64,000 bases of DNA, taken from NCBI GenBank assembly GCA_025642075.2, contig JAODUO010000883.1:161001-225000 (forward strand), given 5' to 3'. The notes beneath the pieces were generated by a model that was given only the letters and a program-made list of their open reading frames with translations, made no database searches and had not been told where the DNA came from. Shown here in pieces: positions 1 to 10,239 of the stretch. Each line of letters starts with the position of its first letter. Within the stretch, counting starts at the first letter, position 1. Origin of the DNA: Ridgeia piscesae. Taxonomy: Eukaryota; Annelida; Polychaeta; Sabellida; Siboglinidae. The position numbers were made by a program, and so were the translations under genes.

Positions 1-1182
1 ACTATGTAGATAAAAGAAAAGCAACACATATATTGATACATCTAGTTTATAGGCATAATTAGTGTTTTGCTCATATGATGGCAGGCAGACCAGTGCTAGG
101 GAGTATTGTTATTGTTAACTGCATCACAGTGACAACTGACTGAAAGACGTAAAGGCCAAAATATATTGTTTGTATGTTAAGCCAGGAGGTCCATAATAAT
201 ATAATGCCTATGTTGCCCTCAGAAGAGACACTGCTAATCATTGCTAATGTTGTGAGGAAGGCTCAACTTCAAAGTCAGCCAGGAAACCAGAATAACCTGG
301 TGCCAAATGCCTGACTAAAGAACAAAAGGGGATATTGACCTATGGTCACTGTTAGGTGTTAATCCATCCTCTGGCTCTGAGCAATCACAAGTTGTGGTCA
401 CTGCACGGCCATGGGGGAAGCCTGTTGTTAAGTGTCTTCATCAGTAATTAGCACTGTTGGGTGAAGTTACAGTGCATTAAGGTAATCAGTTTGGCAGGCA
501 TTACATGTGACAGTGAAAAAGAAATGTTGATACTGACAATGTATTTGAAAAATATTTGAAAAAGTATTTAAATACAAATACTTTTAATTCCTAAACATCA
601 AATACAAATACTTAAAACAGTATTTAAATACTTTCAAATACAAATGTATTAGACCCCATGTCTGGACCAATCTGATATACTACATATTTGAATTGGATAC
701 TCTTTTGAATATGCCCCCCTGGTTTTGAAGTGTTGTTATTGTAATGTATTTGATCATGTGTATTTGAAATTTTAAATGCCTCATATTTGTATTTGATTCA
801 GAAACCATAAATTAAGTTATTAATCCAGTGTTAAATGATTCATCCAATACCTGAGAAAGTCGTCTAATTATTAATAATAATAACACCTGGATAGTGGATA
901 GCAGTAATCAGTTAGAACATTAGTGACACAACAACAGAACAAGAATGACACCTAGGGATTCCATGAAAGTCGCCTTTATGTTAGAAACAGGATATTCATT
1001 AAAGTAATCATGAAAGTAATCATGATTACATTGTAAAGTAATCGTACTCGTACTCGAGTATATTGTAAAGTAATCGTACTCGTACTCGAGTACATTTGTT
1101 TTCTGAGTACTCGTACTCGTACATATTCAAAGTAATCGTACTCGTACTCGAGTACATTTGTATTGTACTCACTCCATCTCTG
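1..1182. mobile_element. hAT-like MITE, right part, with a second MITE nested in it
   Basis: This is a direct copy, matched almost base for base, of the element that ends at 62,069. It is cut by the window start. The outer element ends with ...ACTCCATCTCTG at 1171-1182, the complement of the CAGAGATGG end seen at 60,075, after several AGTAATCGTACTCG / CTCGAGTAC blocks (1040-1155). A second element lies inside it, ending in ...CCCCATGTCTGG near 654-665 with TATTTAAATAC-rich ends. Short CAG-type termini are typical of hAT superfamily MITEs (family knowledge). I see no transposase. The assignment to hAT is inference, because no clear 8-bp target duplication is visible. Confidence 0.7.
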
Positions 1183-1185
1183 ACA

Positions 1186-1285
1186 CCTGTATATAATTGC
1201 TGTGAATCTCTCACTGACAAGAGTATCCCCTTAAATGTAGTATAAAAATGAATATTTATGGGGTAGTTGAGGTCTTAAGCATTGC

Positions 1286-1331
<46 letters not shown>

Positions 1332-1536
1332 CCTACTATGTTACCAACACTGTCTTATATAAGTTATTAATACGGTTTTATAATAATTATGTGCCTTTTA
1401 CTTTTTTGGAATGTAAGGGTTAACTAATTGAAGCAATGCTTAAGACCTCAACTACCCCATAAATATTCATTTTTATACTACATTTAAAGGGATACTCTTG
1501 TCAGTGAGAGATTCACAGCAATTACTTACATCTGTA
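1186..1536. repeat. Inverted repeat with (TA)n loop
   Basis: The left arm 1186-1288 and right arm 1430-1536 are reverse complements of about 100 bases. The loop is a pure (TA)n run at about 1290-1328 plus about 100 bases of AT-rich unique DNA. Each arm contains one terminus of the TTAA-flanked MITE next door, its TTAA (1231-1234 and 1484-1487) and about 50 bases of flank. The inversion therefore copied a MITE end together with its insertion site. Confidence 0.85.
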
Positions 1537-2024
1537 TAATATATTGGTTGTGCATAGTAATTGTGCAAAAAGGTTGTTAATAAACAATTAATTATAGCAT
1601 AGTTGTACAAGAAACACTCCATGCTGCCATCTTGATACTTATGCACCAGTGACGTCAACGGCTTATGTCACTGGCGCATGCACATTCGAACATCCTATGT
1701 CTGTCCAATGGTATTTGATGTATCCAGTTATTCCAGTACGTCGCGGATTGCTTACGTCACTATCACAATTATTAGCGTAGATTCTGCCAATCCTTGCCTT
1801 TTTCAACAATGCGCCAGTGACATAAACGATTTGGCTTACGTCACTGGCGCATAAGTCTCAAAATGGCAGCGCCCTGAATCTAAGATAGCATGTTTTTTGA
1901 TACCCTTAAACTATAACTAATTGTTTACTAACGATCTTTGTGCACAATTACTAGGCACAACCAATATAGTATACATATGTAAGTTAATACTGTGAACCTC
2001 TCACTGACTGGAGTATCCCATTAA
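1484..2024. mobile_element. TTAA-flanked MITE (piggyBac-type)
   Basis: The element is bounded by TTAA at 1484-1487 and 2021-2024. Its ends are inverted repeats: AGGGATACTCTTGTCAGTGA on the left and the complement of GGGATACTCCAGTCAGTGA on the right. They continue imperfectly for about 80 bases, including the ACAACCAATAT-type blocks near 1540 and 1960. The interior holds a smaller inverted pair around GTCACTGGCGCAT (about 1667 and 1839). No coding capacity is seen. TTAA target duplication is the hallmark of piggyBac elements, so a piggyBac-mobilised MITE is the likely class. Confidence 0.75.
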
Positions 2025-2089
2025 GAGCGGCATTCATAGAGCAATTTTTCTGTACACGCTTCTTTGATACATATCGCACATTCTGGTGG

Positions 2090-2340
2090 TATTAAAGGTA
2101 AGGCAGTGACTATTTGACCAGATACAGTCGAACTATTCGCCAAATAGCTCATGTTTGCATATATATATGCTATTTGACCAGATAAATACAGACAAATAGC
2201 CCTAGATCGATACGGACAAACAGCCCATGTTTGTGAATGCGTTATTTGACCGGATAAATACGGACAAATAGCTTGACATCGAGCATACGCTATATGACTG
2301 GACAGATGAAAGATCGTTCTAAAGATGCAACTTGGAAGAC
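2090..2340. repeat. Degenerate tandem repeat around GCTATTTGACC
   Basis: Four or five loosely conserved units carry GCTATTTGACCRGATAAATA followed by CGGACAAATAGC, spaced about 60-75 bases. An isolated relative (ATCTGGACAAATAGCC) lies near 3552. The open frame across it on the minus strand reflects the repeat and shows no domain. Confidence 0.5.
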
Positions 2341-2344
2341 GTGG

Positions 2345-3300
2345 CTTCTCAGGAACACATGTTAGCCAAAAATATAACCGCCAAAAATTCAAACATTTAA
2401 GCCATAAAATTATGTTTGCACAAATTTAATCAAATACCGGTAGTCTAAGTGCTATACTATATAAGAAAGTATGTTTAAATTGTAAAATATGTACGGCAAG
2501 TGTTAATTAATATGTGTTCGACTGGCAGGCCGGCCTATTATTGAATTGAAATTTATTTTCAACAACAACATTATAAATACAGTGCATACAATATAAATTG
2601 TTGAAAAAAGGGTAAAAGAAGTACAATACTTCTCATGTTTACCCTTATAATTTCTTAATTTCATACATAAAACATCTGAACAGTGCAATAGAAGGTGTGA
2701 CAACACTATTTATGTGTGTAACCATACAACATTTAATAAAAAAAAGACATCGACATAAAAAAAAAAAAAACACTTATAACCATAAATAAAACTGAATGTT
2801 TAATTTTTTTATCTAATTAATGTTGGCATTATACTTGGCAAAAATGATCTAGGATTCTAACACATAACTATTTAATGGCCAATGTGTCCGTGTCAATGAT
2901 TGGGATTTCATCCCGGTCCTCCCTTGTTTCATTCGATTTCTGTTTGTTTTTCTGGGATGGCATGGTCATGGTGGCGTGGTGCAGTGGACGATAATGTGAC
3001 TATCGTAGTTTCATGGACAAATGCAAGTGCTCTTTGGCAGTTTCTTACCAGTTTTATGGCTAATAGCTCATGTCACCACTTCCTAGGTTGAATTTTCTCA
3101 TCAGTCGATTGGCATTAATGTCTTAATCCATAGTTTTTGTATTTTTTGCTGTAAATCCGATTAATTATAGAAAATTTATGTCACTCACACAACACTTAGT
3201 ACAGGTGGGAGCAATACAAATATGACATAATATGAAGACCAAAACAACATGTAATTTTTGTTTGCTAGCTGTTATTCCAAAACGATGTACCTGCGCGTGC

Positions 3301-3350
<50 letters not shown>

Positions 3351-4560
3351 GAAATCAATAATTTTATTCTTGCAGTAGGACATCTTCCTCGACAGTCCTC
3401 CTACCTCTTTTATAAAACTGTACAAAGTTACTATTTTCAAACTGTGCAACAGCTGCCGATAAACTTTTAAAATCCATGAACTCACGTCCAACCAACCACG
3501 AATTCATCCATCTCAATTGTGCGAATTTGAATTGGACTCCTGCCAGAAATATATCTGGACAAATAGCCTGTGTACTGACTTACACAATTTGTTTGTATCC
3601 GGACATGTAGTCTCCCAGGCTATTCAACAGCTACTACATCCATTCTAGTTTAATAAAGGTAAATTGTTGGCTTTGCCTTTGTTCAAACCACTGTGTATAT
3701 ACCCAACCCCTCATTAAATTGTATACTATGTCTTAGTTTTAATATAATAAACACACAAAATAAGATAAGATTGTTATTATTAATCTGATTTTAGTGATTA
3801 ATCTGTGTTTTCAACTTATCTTAATAAAATAATTTGTTTACGTTTTTTATATTTCATCTATTCCATTATTAAATAAGCAGTTTGTGAACATACTAGTATG
3901 CAACTGGATAACTGGTCAAGGATTACTGCCATTGTTCAATGCTTACAATACTACACCTGTTACGCCATTGAGTAGATTAAGGTAGAACAAACTGCGCGGG
4001 CTGGCACGCTAAAACAAGTTGAATCCCGTTGCTTGGCTGACAACGGCGCACACCGGCTCCAGACATTCAGATGACGCCAGGAGTATTTTTGCTTATCTTA
4101 CCGAGCTAACGTGGTTTAATGATGACGAAATTATATGTACTGTACCCAGAAACGTACGTTTCCAGTTGCCTCATGATGTTATTACGAGGCATACATACCC
4201 AATGTTGTTATGTTTACGTTTTTCCAAGTTGGCATCTGCCGCCCGCAGCCATTTTGAACGCCATCATTGGTTACGCCCTCTGTCGGGGTTATTTGTATTA
4301 TAACACTTTGTCACTGTTTCAAGAACGTCGCTGAGGTTACTTTAACCCTTTCGCATTAAAACAATGTTTGTCGAGGTTGGTTTAAGTTAAATGTGCTGTC
4401 ATGATTACCGACATTGAAATTACTGCCAGATAAATAATTATGTAGCCTATTTATTGTAGGCCTATATATAATTATTATCACTGGATTCGTCAACAAAGTG
4501 CCATTAATTCACTTAGTAAACTAAAGGCAAGTTCTTATATAACGTATATAGTATCCAGTC
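2345..4560. other. AT-rich intergenic DNA, no supported gene
   Basis: This stretch has a poly-A run at about 2758-2770 and a TA/GTATA microsatellite at 3299-3350. There is a weak tRNA-like box (GGCGTGGTGCAGTGG near 2972) that could be a decayed SINE head. At 4019-4303 a 94-codon frame on the plus strand sits in locally GC-richer DNA. It has no recognisable domain, and I do not call it a gene. Confidence 0.5.
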
Positions 4561-4562
4561 CA

Positions 4563-4714
4563 CATGACCATTCAAAGCGCTTTACACTTTACTTCCCTGA
4601 CAGACGTGTTCACTCAAACACCATCACGGCTTCTCTGGGAAGCATCCAGCCATATGCTACAATTGATGCGCGAAGGCTGCTCGTACACAATCCACCAGTG
4701 CATATATGTCTATG

Positions 4715-4787
<73 letters not shown>

Positions 4788-4816
4788 CATTACATTACAT
4801 TTTACATTACATTACT
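4563..4816. repeat. SINE 3' portion followed by (TA)n and (TTACA)n
   Basis: Bases 4563-4712 share blocks with 12,310-12,490 and with the SINE at 58,650-58,940: GCTTTACACTTTACT, ACACCAT, GGAAGCAT and AGCCA, in the same order. This marks a dispersed family. The copy runs into a pure (TA)n tract (about 4719-4784) and then TTACATTACA repeats (4785-4816). A 5' tRNA-like head is missing here. Confidence 0.55.
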
Positions 4817-4825
4817 AAGAATTTC

Positions 4826-5685
4826 TGGGTCAAAAAGAGCCGCCGAAAGAGAGTAAGTAGATGAACTTATACAAGAACTCGGAGAAGAACTTAGGGAAAC
4901 AGGTTGGTATGGGATGTAATCGGGATCTCCGAAGTGAGAAGACCAGGGGAATGTTTCACTACCATACATATTAAGCGGCTACCTACTATACCATGCATTC
5001 TAAAGCAAACAACGGCCAAGCAGGAGTAGGTACTCTTCCCATTTCCTGTTTATGAGAAAGCCTGGAAAGACCATATATAGTGAAGATAAACAGCACCAGC
5101 CCCGGAATAGCAGTAGGGCCTACTTGTTCTGTGCACAACAAAGCGCTACAAACTAAAGATAATGCAAGTATAAGCACCAACAATATCACACTCAGAAGAA
5201 AACTTAAATAGCTTCTACAATGACGTCGATGATCGAGGCTTTAGGGAAACCAACCCACTACACGATAGTGATGGGAGACTTCAGAGCTCAAATAGGGAAA
5301 AGAACGAACCCTATGGAAACGGCAACGGGCAAATTTGGGCTCGAATTGAGAAACGAAAGAGGCGGCCCCTTGGAAGAATGGCCAATATAAAGAAAGTACA
5401 AAATCATGAATACCATGTTCCAGAAGAAAGCGGGAAGGAGATGGACGTGGAGAAGCCCAAACGGTGTAGCGAAGACCACAACTGACTACTTACTAGCAAA
5501 CAGACCAGACATCGTCACAGACGTAACAGTCATCAACCAAGTCAACATTGGGAGTGACCACAGACTGGCTATGAGCAACAGCAAACTGCACGTAGAAGTG
5601 GAAAGGAAAACATTGATTAATCTTCACATTCGTCCACTAAGCACCATGTGGTTCCCTCCAATGACTAAGCTTGCAGATTTTTAAC
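4826..5685 (+). pseudogene. LINE endonuclease-domain remnant (RTE/CFDP2-like)
   Basis: This is a decayed fragment of a non-LTR retrotransposon ORF. At 4890-4935 the frame gives WDVIGISEV-type text, the start of an apurinic-type endonuclease (EEP) domain, as at 23,345-23,620. Frame-shifted pieces follow. From 5406 a 92-codon open frame reads through RRWTWRSPNG, DYLLANRPDIVTDV and NQVNIGSDHRLAMSN, where SDHR is the usual C-terminal catalytic Asp-His signature of this domain. The reverse transcriptase is absent. A deletion near 4860 removed the stretch that is intact in the 23-kb copy. The element is not functional. Confidence 0.75.
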
Positions 5686-5689
5686 GCAA

Positions 5690-6880
5690 TTCGGGCTTCC
5701 GATAGTCATAGATATGTATCCCAACATGACAGACCGACAGATTTCTATTGGCCATTCTATTATTAAATTGGACCGGTTTATCAACAGTTGTTAAGATTGA
5801 ACACCATATTTTCAGCCGTTTGTTAGCAGACAGTTAAGCTGTGACTGTGAAGATTGCGAAACGTCACAGTAGGAGTTTGTATTCGATGCGATGTTTAATC
5901 GGAATCTAGTGAAGTTCAGTTAGAACAACAGTGATATGTGCAGCAGCGTTTTACACTCTTTGGAGTCTGGTGAGAAGATGGTCGTAAATTACATAAAACA
6001 GACAGTTTCCATTATCAAACCAAGACGTCACGTAGGTATGACACCCCGTCAGAGCACAGAAGACGTGGAATGTTTTGCACTTGAACAGACCAAGCGCGTG
6101 TACAATAGCAGTTGGAATTAGCTCCTAGACCCAACACTACCACAAAAGTTCTACAGCCAAATCTGCCCACAACGCTGACAGCTAGCACGACAACGTCTGA
6201 GTCAACAGTTCTCATAACAGTCTTTCGTCTTCTGTGTTTGACACCTGCAAACACTTGCATGCACGGCACACTCAGCACCTTTGGTAGAAACTAAATACAT
6301 TTTTATGCAGAAAATAAGCCTAAATATGGAGAGGTGCGTATGCAAATGGTGATCCATCTGTCTTTCCCAATTCATTCTTCATTCTCGTATTTTGGTCAGA
6401 AAAAAGCAATGCGTGTGTGTGTGTGTGTGTGTGTGTGTTTGAGCAGCCTCGGTAACATGTCAGAACGTATCCACTTAGACCTTTAGCCGCGCTATGCTTG
6501 CGTTAGTTTGACGGGCCCCCTAGACTATTGGACTGTGCTCGCAGGTGAACCTGGAATACCATTTGGAGTTGGAGGGATTTTACCTCCAGAACCATAATAA
6601 TAAATGCGAACAAACATACAATGACACCCCTCTTCACCTGTCTCCTCCCCGAGCCAAGGGCCGAGCGACAGCGGCGCGGTGCTGAATATCCGGTGGCCGT
6701 AACATTGTCATCACCTTCCCAAGAACCTGTAATGTTATTGTGTGAGCATATCATAAGACCAAACCAGAGACAACCTATAAGGAGATGACCTTTATTACCA
6801 ACTCCAACTAATTAACTAACTGCCACACCCGAGTCAGGTGCATGGCTCCCAGGTAAAGGTCAAAGTGTGGATGTCACTCC
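5690..6880. other. Intergenic DNA with a (GT)n run, no supported gene
   Basis: The only clear simple feature is a (GT)n microsatellite at 6412-6438. Short overlapping frames on both strands (5936-6294, 6503-6754) lack any recognisable domain or splice-consistent neighbours. The right part may include terminal sequence of the Ty3/gypsy element that follows, but I cannot identify an LTR. Confidence 0.45.
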
Positions 6881-6898
6881 AAACATATGGGTGTCACT

Positions 6899-7502
6899 CT
6901 ATATGCCTTTTTTCCAGCAAGGAATAGAAATATCACAATTACTGGTACAGACCTCAAAGATCAAGTCTTCGCGGAGGTAGCACAATCCGACCAGAACGGG
7001 TACGGGTCGACTCCACGAAACAGACTGTTGTCGTTGGCACTCAGACCAGTCATTGATGATCACTGTGATGAAGCTCTGCATGTTTGCATCAGCTCTCGGC
7101 TTGAGACGTAGTGTCTGCAGATTCTGGGTCGAGAACTGAACAAATGTGACCTTAACGTCCAGCTCGATCGTCTTCTCGTCTTCGCAAGGTTGGCGTGACA
7201 AGGGGTCAGCCAAAATTAGTTTCTTTCTGTATAGCATACTGTTGGATGCACAGCCTGTAGTCTCTGTGGATGTGGGGCAAGGTTTTTGAGATGGATCATC
7301 TCAAGTGGTGTGTGGTCAGTTTCCACAGTGAACCTTGAGCCGTACACATACGTGTGGAAACGTTCGCAACCAAACATAACTGCGAGCATTTCTCGTTCAA
7401 TGTTCCATTCCGTTCAGGTGTTCCACTCATATTCAGCATCCTTTTTAAGAGGTCCGTCAATGTTGCTGTTTGTGCCGAGGGATTTGGGATGAAGGGTGAC
7501 AT
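6899..7502 (-). pseudogene. gypsy pol: RNase H and pre-integrase segment
   Basis: Two adjacent minus-strand frames carry this part. At 7296-7502 the frame gives MSPFIPNPSAQTATLTDLLK, the connection between RT and RNase H in gypsy polyproteins. It is followed by a shift of frame. At 6899-7237 it gives ILADPLSRQP, the end of RNase H that leads to the integrase linker, then LRLKPRADA. The frames are not continuous, so the polyprotein is broken. The integrase HHCC and DDE parts, which would lie below 6,899, are not recognised. Confidence 0.7.
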
Positions 7503-7727
7503 GTATGTCGTAAACCCTAAGAACTCCTTCAGTTATGTCGCCTTCTTCGGAATCTTCACACCTGGGTGCACACCGTCAGCATCAAAGACAAGACCAAAGA
7601 ATGTGATCTTTGTCTGTTGATAACGCATTTTACTTTATTGAAGACAAGGCCATTTTGTCGTGCTGTCTTCATCAAGTGATGTAGATTCGCGTCATGTTCG
7701 GTTGTGTCTCATCCGAACACACATACA

Positions 7728-8160
7728 TCATCGGCGATGCTGATTGTACCAGAGGGACAACTCTAGGATGTTGTCCATTCTCTCCTGGAACACATCTTGG
7801 CTAAGATTCAGTCCGAGGGGCAATCTCTTGAAGCAGTATCGACCGAATGGACTATTGAAGGTGGTCAAAATGCTTGACTCGTCGTATAGCTTCACTGACC
7901 AATAGCCATGTCGTGCGTCTGGCTTTGAGAAGACAGTTGCGCCAGCCAATTTGTGGGTTGTCTCATCCAGGGACGGTGTTCTGTAATGCGGTCTCTTTAT
8001 AGCCTTGTTGAGATCTTTTGGATCGAGGCACACTCTTAGTCGACCGTTTGACTTTCTGCCGTACACCAAGCTAGAGACCCAGTCTATTGGTTTGGTGACC
8101 TTGGTCATCACTCCCCAAGTCTACCATGCTGTCGAGTTCCTTCTTTATTTCCTCACGGAG
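7728..8160 (-). pseudogene. gypsy reverse transcriptase fragment
   Basis: The 127-codon frame 7728-8111 is the fingers/palm start of a Ty3/gypsy RT: TKVTKPIDWVSSLVYGRKS, LRVCLDPKDLNKAIKRPHY and FSKPDARHGYWSVKL. The last stretch covers RT motif A, with the catalytic Asp replaced or shifted (KPDARHGYW), then FGRYCFKRLPLGLNLSQDVF. The frame stops before the YXDD box. Immediately upstream (8112-8160) the matching LREEIKKELDSMVDLG linker is present in another frame, so at least one frameshift lies at about 8112. Family membership is clear; function is lost. Confidence 0.85.
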
Positions 8161-8174
8161 ATGTATCGAACATC

Positions 8175-8554
8175 GTCTCAGTGAATGCACAACTGCATGG
8201 TGTCACAGTTGCGTCTGTCTCAGTGAATGCACAACTGCATGGTGTCACAGTTGCGTCTGTCTCAGTGAATGCACAACTGCATGGTGTCACAGTTGCGTCT
8301 GTCTCAGTGAATGCACAACTGCATGGTGTCACAGTTGCGTCTGTCTCAGTGAATGCACAACTGCATGGTGTCACAGTTGCGTCTGTCTCAGTGAAAGCAC
8401 AACTGCATGGTGTCACAGTTGCGTCTGTCTCAGTGATTGCACAACTGCATGGTGTCACAGTTGCGTCTGTCTCAGTGAATGCACAACTGCATGGTGTCAC
8501 AGTTGCGTCTGTCTCAGTGAATGCACAACTGCATGGTGTCACAGTTGCGTCTGT
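8175..8554. repeat. 42-bp minisatellite, 9 copies, inside gypsy pol
   Basis: The unit is TCTCAGTGAATGCACAACTG followed by CATGGTGTCACAGTTGCGTCTG, 42 bases. Nine copies are nearly identical; only two show a single substitution (GAAAGC at about 8393, GATTGC at about 8435). Since 42 is a multiple of three, the array stays open in several frames. On the coding (minus) strand it repeats 14 residues containing DATVTPCSCAF, and the array sits exactly between protease and RT. Near-identity means recent expansion. Confidence 0.95.
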
Positions 8555-8759
8555 CGTGATATGGAAGGTTCCTTCGAAAATGCCGATCCCTCGAAATCTG
8601 TCAGTAATCCACAAATCTTCCTTGGAGTTGGTGGGACTGTTCTGGGAGGGAGGTATTGGTGCTTACCTCACAGTTCATGACTACCAAGCTTAGGGCTCTG
8701 CATGACGGCAGGCCGATGATCGCTGGTCCTGGCGTGTCGGCGACATATAATTCAGCAAC

Positions 8760-8966
8760 TTATTTATGATGTCGATACTCACATGAAATCACCATCATTC
8801 CATACTGGCGGATATGTTCACCATTGTATGCCGTCAGAACTGTTGTGTATTTCCGAAGACTGGTCTTTGCTGGGAAACCGTTGGCATCTAATAATTCAGA
8901 GTACATACGTCTGAATGTAAGAAGCGGAAGTATGTTTCCCTGCGCCCCTGTATCAACCTTCACCAT
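8760..8966 (-). pseudogene. gypsy aspartic protease fragment
   Basis: The minus-strand frame begins KVDTGAQGNILPL, with the DTGA catalytic triad of retroviral-type aspartic proteases, followed by TVLTAYNGEHIRQYG, the typical flap-side text of Ty3/gypsy proteases. It stops before the C-terminal half. It lies upstream of the RT fragment in the coding direction, as expected for gag-PR-RT order. Confidence 0.8.
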
Positions 8967-9151
8967 TAGTGTTTCCGGTCGCTCCCTGTTCCCATTCTGC
9001 AGTTTTATTCAGAGATGCAAATATCTCATCATGTGAATCTTCCTTCATGTGGACTGTATCAAAGTCCAGTTGCTCGAAGTGGTCATCTAAGGGTGAAGTT
9101 TGGACTTGATGTACCATTGCATGCTTTTCTCAATCTTGACCTGGACCCACT

Positions 9152-9640
9152 TCACCGTTGGTTTCTCGTATGTGGATTGCATACTGTCTTCAAATGGTCG
9201 ACCCGACCATATGCTTGACACTTAGTGCCGTAGGCAGGACGATCGTCTCTCCCATGTCTATCCACCACAGAAATGGCAAGAATTGTCGGATATGTGGCGT
9301 TGCTTTTCTCGGGGCAGATAATGTTGGTTCGTCGCTCGATGACGAACATAGTGAACCGCGGACTAGTTGCTGAAGTTTTGCATGTCAGCCAACGTGAGTC
9401 CGGGCTATATCAATGACACTGCCCAGCGTCAGTATTTGGTCGCTGCCAAGTAGTTTCTGTTGGATGTTTGGGTGCTTGATGCCGAAAATCAACTGTTCTA
9501 CGAGCCGCTCATTAGTCTCCTGGTCATCACGGAACTGACGTTTCTTTGCCGCAGCTTGCATCTTGTCAAATATTCATCGACAGTCAGATGTTTCTTGTCG
9601 GTACTTCTGCAAGTTGAAGCGATTTAGTCGATGGTTCGTC
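9152..9640 (-). pseudogene. gypsy gag remnant with nucleocapsid-like region
   Basis: At 9370-9600 (minus) a frame reads ETNERLVEQLIFGIKHPNIQ then LLGSDQILTLGSVIDIARTH, the C-terminal gag helix pair common in K02A2.6-like gypsy elements. At 9152-9349 a second frame contains YGTKCQAYGRVDHLKTVC, a zinc-knuckle-like stretch in which one expected Cys is replaced by Tyr (YGTKC, QAYG). Frameshifts separate the two. This is the 5' part of the decayed element. Confidence 0.7.
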
Positions 9641-9779
9641 TTCGGCTGTAGAATAGCTGTAGATCGCGTCCACAGTGTTGCAACTGTGTGCTGGATATCA
9701 CGTGACAAAATGGGTATGACAACAAATTTATTAATTACTTGCGTAATAAGAGTGACCATACTTCACAAAACGGGGACCT

Positions 9780-10235
9780 AATTTTCAACGCTAACTTAGT
9801 ATAAATAGGAAAACACTACCTATCTGACGTGACGAAACGGATACCCGCTAAGTAGTCAGAGGTTTGTTATATCAGGATATGGGTTTCCGAGGTTCCATTT
9901 ACTACCATATAGCGCTCAGTTGTTTATAACCACTGCAGTAGCCTCGGTTGCCTAGGTATCGTGAAAATGACGACCTCGACGCAAATCGTTCTTATACGCA
10001 TTTCCCTAGTCAACCATGACCCTGGCTGGAGCATTTTGTTTATTTATTCATCTATTTTATTGGTGTCATTTATTTTGTTGATTTAATTAAAGGAACATGC
10101 AACCGTATGTAAATCCCACATACCTTTCTATATGGTATACTGTTATACACATACATTTTTTTATGAATGTTATGCACCTTAAAACTATAGTGAAAACGTA
10201 AAGTTTGTTTGCCCATTGGCGTTTAGATTGATAAC
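9780..10235. other. Unassigned DNA between gypsy and Polinton-type remnants
   Basis: I see no domain, LTR or tandem structure. AT content rises from 10,020 on. Confidence 0.4.
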
Positions 10236-10239
10236 TTCT

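Larger units (their letters stand above)
6880..9770 (-). mobile_element. Decayed Ty3/gypsy retrotransposon
   Basis: Read on the minus strand, the segment holds pieces of gag, a zinc-knuckle region, an aspartic protease, reverse transcriptase, RNase H and the approach to integrase in canonical order. Each piece is in a different frame or broken by stops. No LTRs or integrase core could be identified, so both outer borders are approximate. The protease-RT interval holds a 42-bp minisatellite that is not part of the family's normal layout. The element lies upstream of, and in the same orientation as, the Polinton-type remnant at 10.2-11.2 kb, with no obvious relation to it. Confidence 0.8.

Noticed and set aside
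8175..8554. CRISPR array
   Set aside because: Units are directly adjacent 42-bp repeats without unique spacers, in a eukaryotic retrotransposon.
8126..8693. Plus-strand frames across the 42-bp array (Cys-rich or NAQLHGVTVASV repeats)
   Set aside because: Antisense to the gypsy pol remnant; open only because the unit is a multiple of three without stops.
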